DNA from: Candidatus Aminicenantota bacterium
Lineage (GTDB): Bacteria; Acidobacteriota; Aminicenantia; UBA2199
Direction of reading: 5' to 3'
Assembly (NCBI GenBank): GCA_030671465.1
Contig: DAOVIP010000101.1
Span: 1-7,017, forward strand
DNA length: 7,017 nucleotides
Positions 6,765 through 7,017 of this stretch are shown here, one piece after another. The position numbers were made by a program, and so were the translations under genes. The notes under the pieces are model-generated. The model was not told the origin of the DNA. It worked only from the letters and a program-made list of their open reading frames with translations, and searched no databases. Position 1 is the stretch's first letter, and each line of letters starts with the position of its first letter.

Positions 6765-7017
6765 TCAATCAATATAACCCATCGATTCCAGTTCTTTCAG
6801 TAATTCCCGGTTGTACCGTTCATCCTGCAGGATTTTCTCTTTTTTCAATTTATAGAGCCGGTATCGGGTTTTGCGTTTCAGATTGAAAACCTCCCGCAAT
6901 ACCCGGCCGTCCATGTTTTCCCCGACCGGAAGATCAAATAAATTCAGAATGGTCGGGGCAATGTCATAAATCGATGCCTTCTCAATTTTTCCCCTTTTGA
7001 CCATTGGCCCCTTGACG
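6765..7017 (-). CDS. C-terminal fragment of an alkaline phosphatase superfamily protein (phosphodiesterase/sulfatase type)
   Basis: The open frame enters from the right edge and runs 83 codons to TGA at 6767-6765. The visible start VKGPMVKRGKIEKAS leads to IYDIAPTILNLFDLP and ENMDGRVL. The D-(I/V)-A-P-T-(I/L)-L motif followed by a short loop and M-D-G-x-x-L is typical near the C-terminus of alkaline-phosphatase-superfamily members, such as nucleotide pyrophosphatase/phosphodiesterase-like and sulfatase-like enzymes. A lysine- and arginine-rich helical tail follows, ending LESMGYID, close in form to the LRSLGYL and LKSLGYIQD tails of the two other members in the window. The Met at 7004 is internal to the family match and should not be taken as the start. 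The catalytic part is outside the window. It is 89 bases upstream of the 605-residue sulfatase-like gene on the same strand. Confidence 0.8.
   Translation of the reverse strand, partial: VKGPMVKRGKIEKASIYDIAPTILNLFDLPVGENMDGRVLREVFNLKRKTRYRLYKLKKEKILQDERYNRELLKELESMGYID

Overview
The window reads as a stretch of bacterial chromosome with roughly balanced base composition (judged by eye, not computed). It holds three complete minus-strand genes, the tail of a fourth minus-strand gene entering from the right edge, and the tail of one plus-strand gene entering from the left edge. Coding density is high and no gap exceeds about 90 bases. No RNA gene, CRISPR array, insertion sequence or phage feature was seen. 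The proteins look like those of a Gram-negative-type bacterium that exports large extracytoplasmic proteins. The C-terminal FN3-like module of the secreted protein, together with the abundance of sulfatase-like proteins ending in an 'LxSLGY' tail, recalls Candidatus Aminicenantes (former OP8) genomes. That lineage guess is from memory of protein style and was not tested by a search.

Layout, left to right. Bases 1-149 (+) are the last 48 codons of a probable sulfatase-family protein. It converges on 175-2640 (-), an 821-residue membrane protein with a GT-C-like glycosyltransferase-type architecture and a long extracytoplasmic C-terminal half that ends in a beta-sandwich module. Upstream of it on the same strand, 2731-4779 (-) encodes a 682-residue secreted protein: signal peptide, seven propeller-like repeats, two Ig-like domains and one FN3-like domain. 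That gene has the clearest expression signals in the window, a sigma70-type promoter (TTGACT, 17 bases, TATAAT) and a full AGGAGG ribosome binding site. Next, 4858-6675 (-) encodes a 605-residue membrane-anchored protein of the alkaline phosphatase/sulfatase superfamily with threonine, not cysteine or serine, at the expected nucleophile position. Finally 6765-7017 (-) is the C-terminal end of another alkaline-phosphatase-superfamily protein.

How they may work together (inference). Three alkaline-phosphatase-superfamily proteins, a polytopic glycosyltransferase-like protein and a secreted multidomain propeller protein all act outside the cytoplasmic membrane. This fits a locus for building, trimming or decorating a cell-surface or extracellular glycan, possibly with phosphate-linked groups. 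The separate promoter at 4809-4837 and the 78-90 base gaps argue against one tightly coupled operon, so the link is by neighbourhood only. I saw no clear evidence of a wholly new system. The most interesting points are the threonine-type active site with an unusual N-terminal beta-rich module, the fusion architecture of the GT-C-like protein, and a perfect -35 element whose -10 overlaps the start codon of the sulfatase-like gene.
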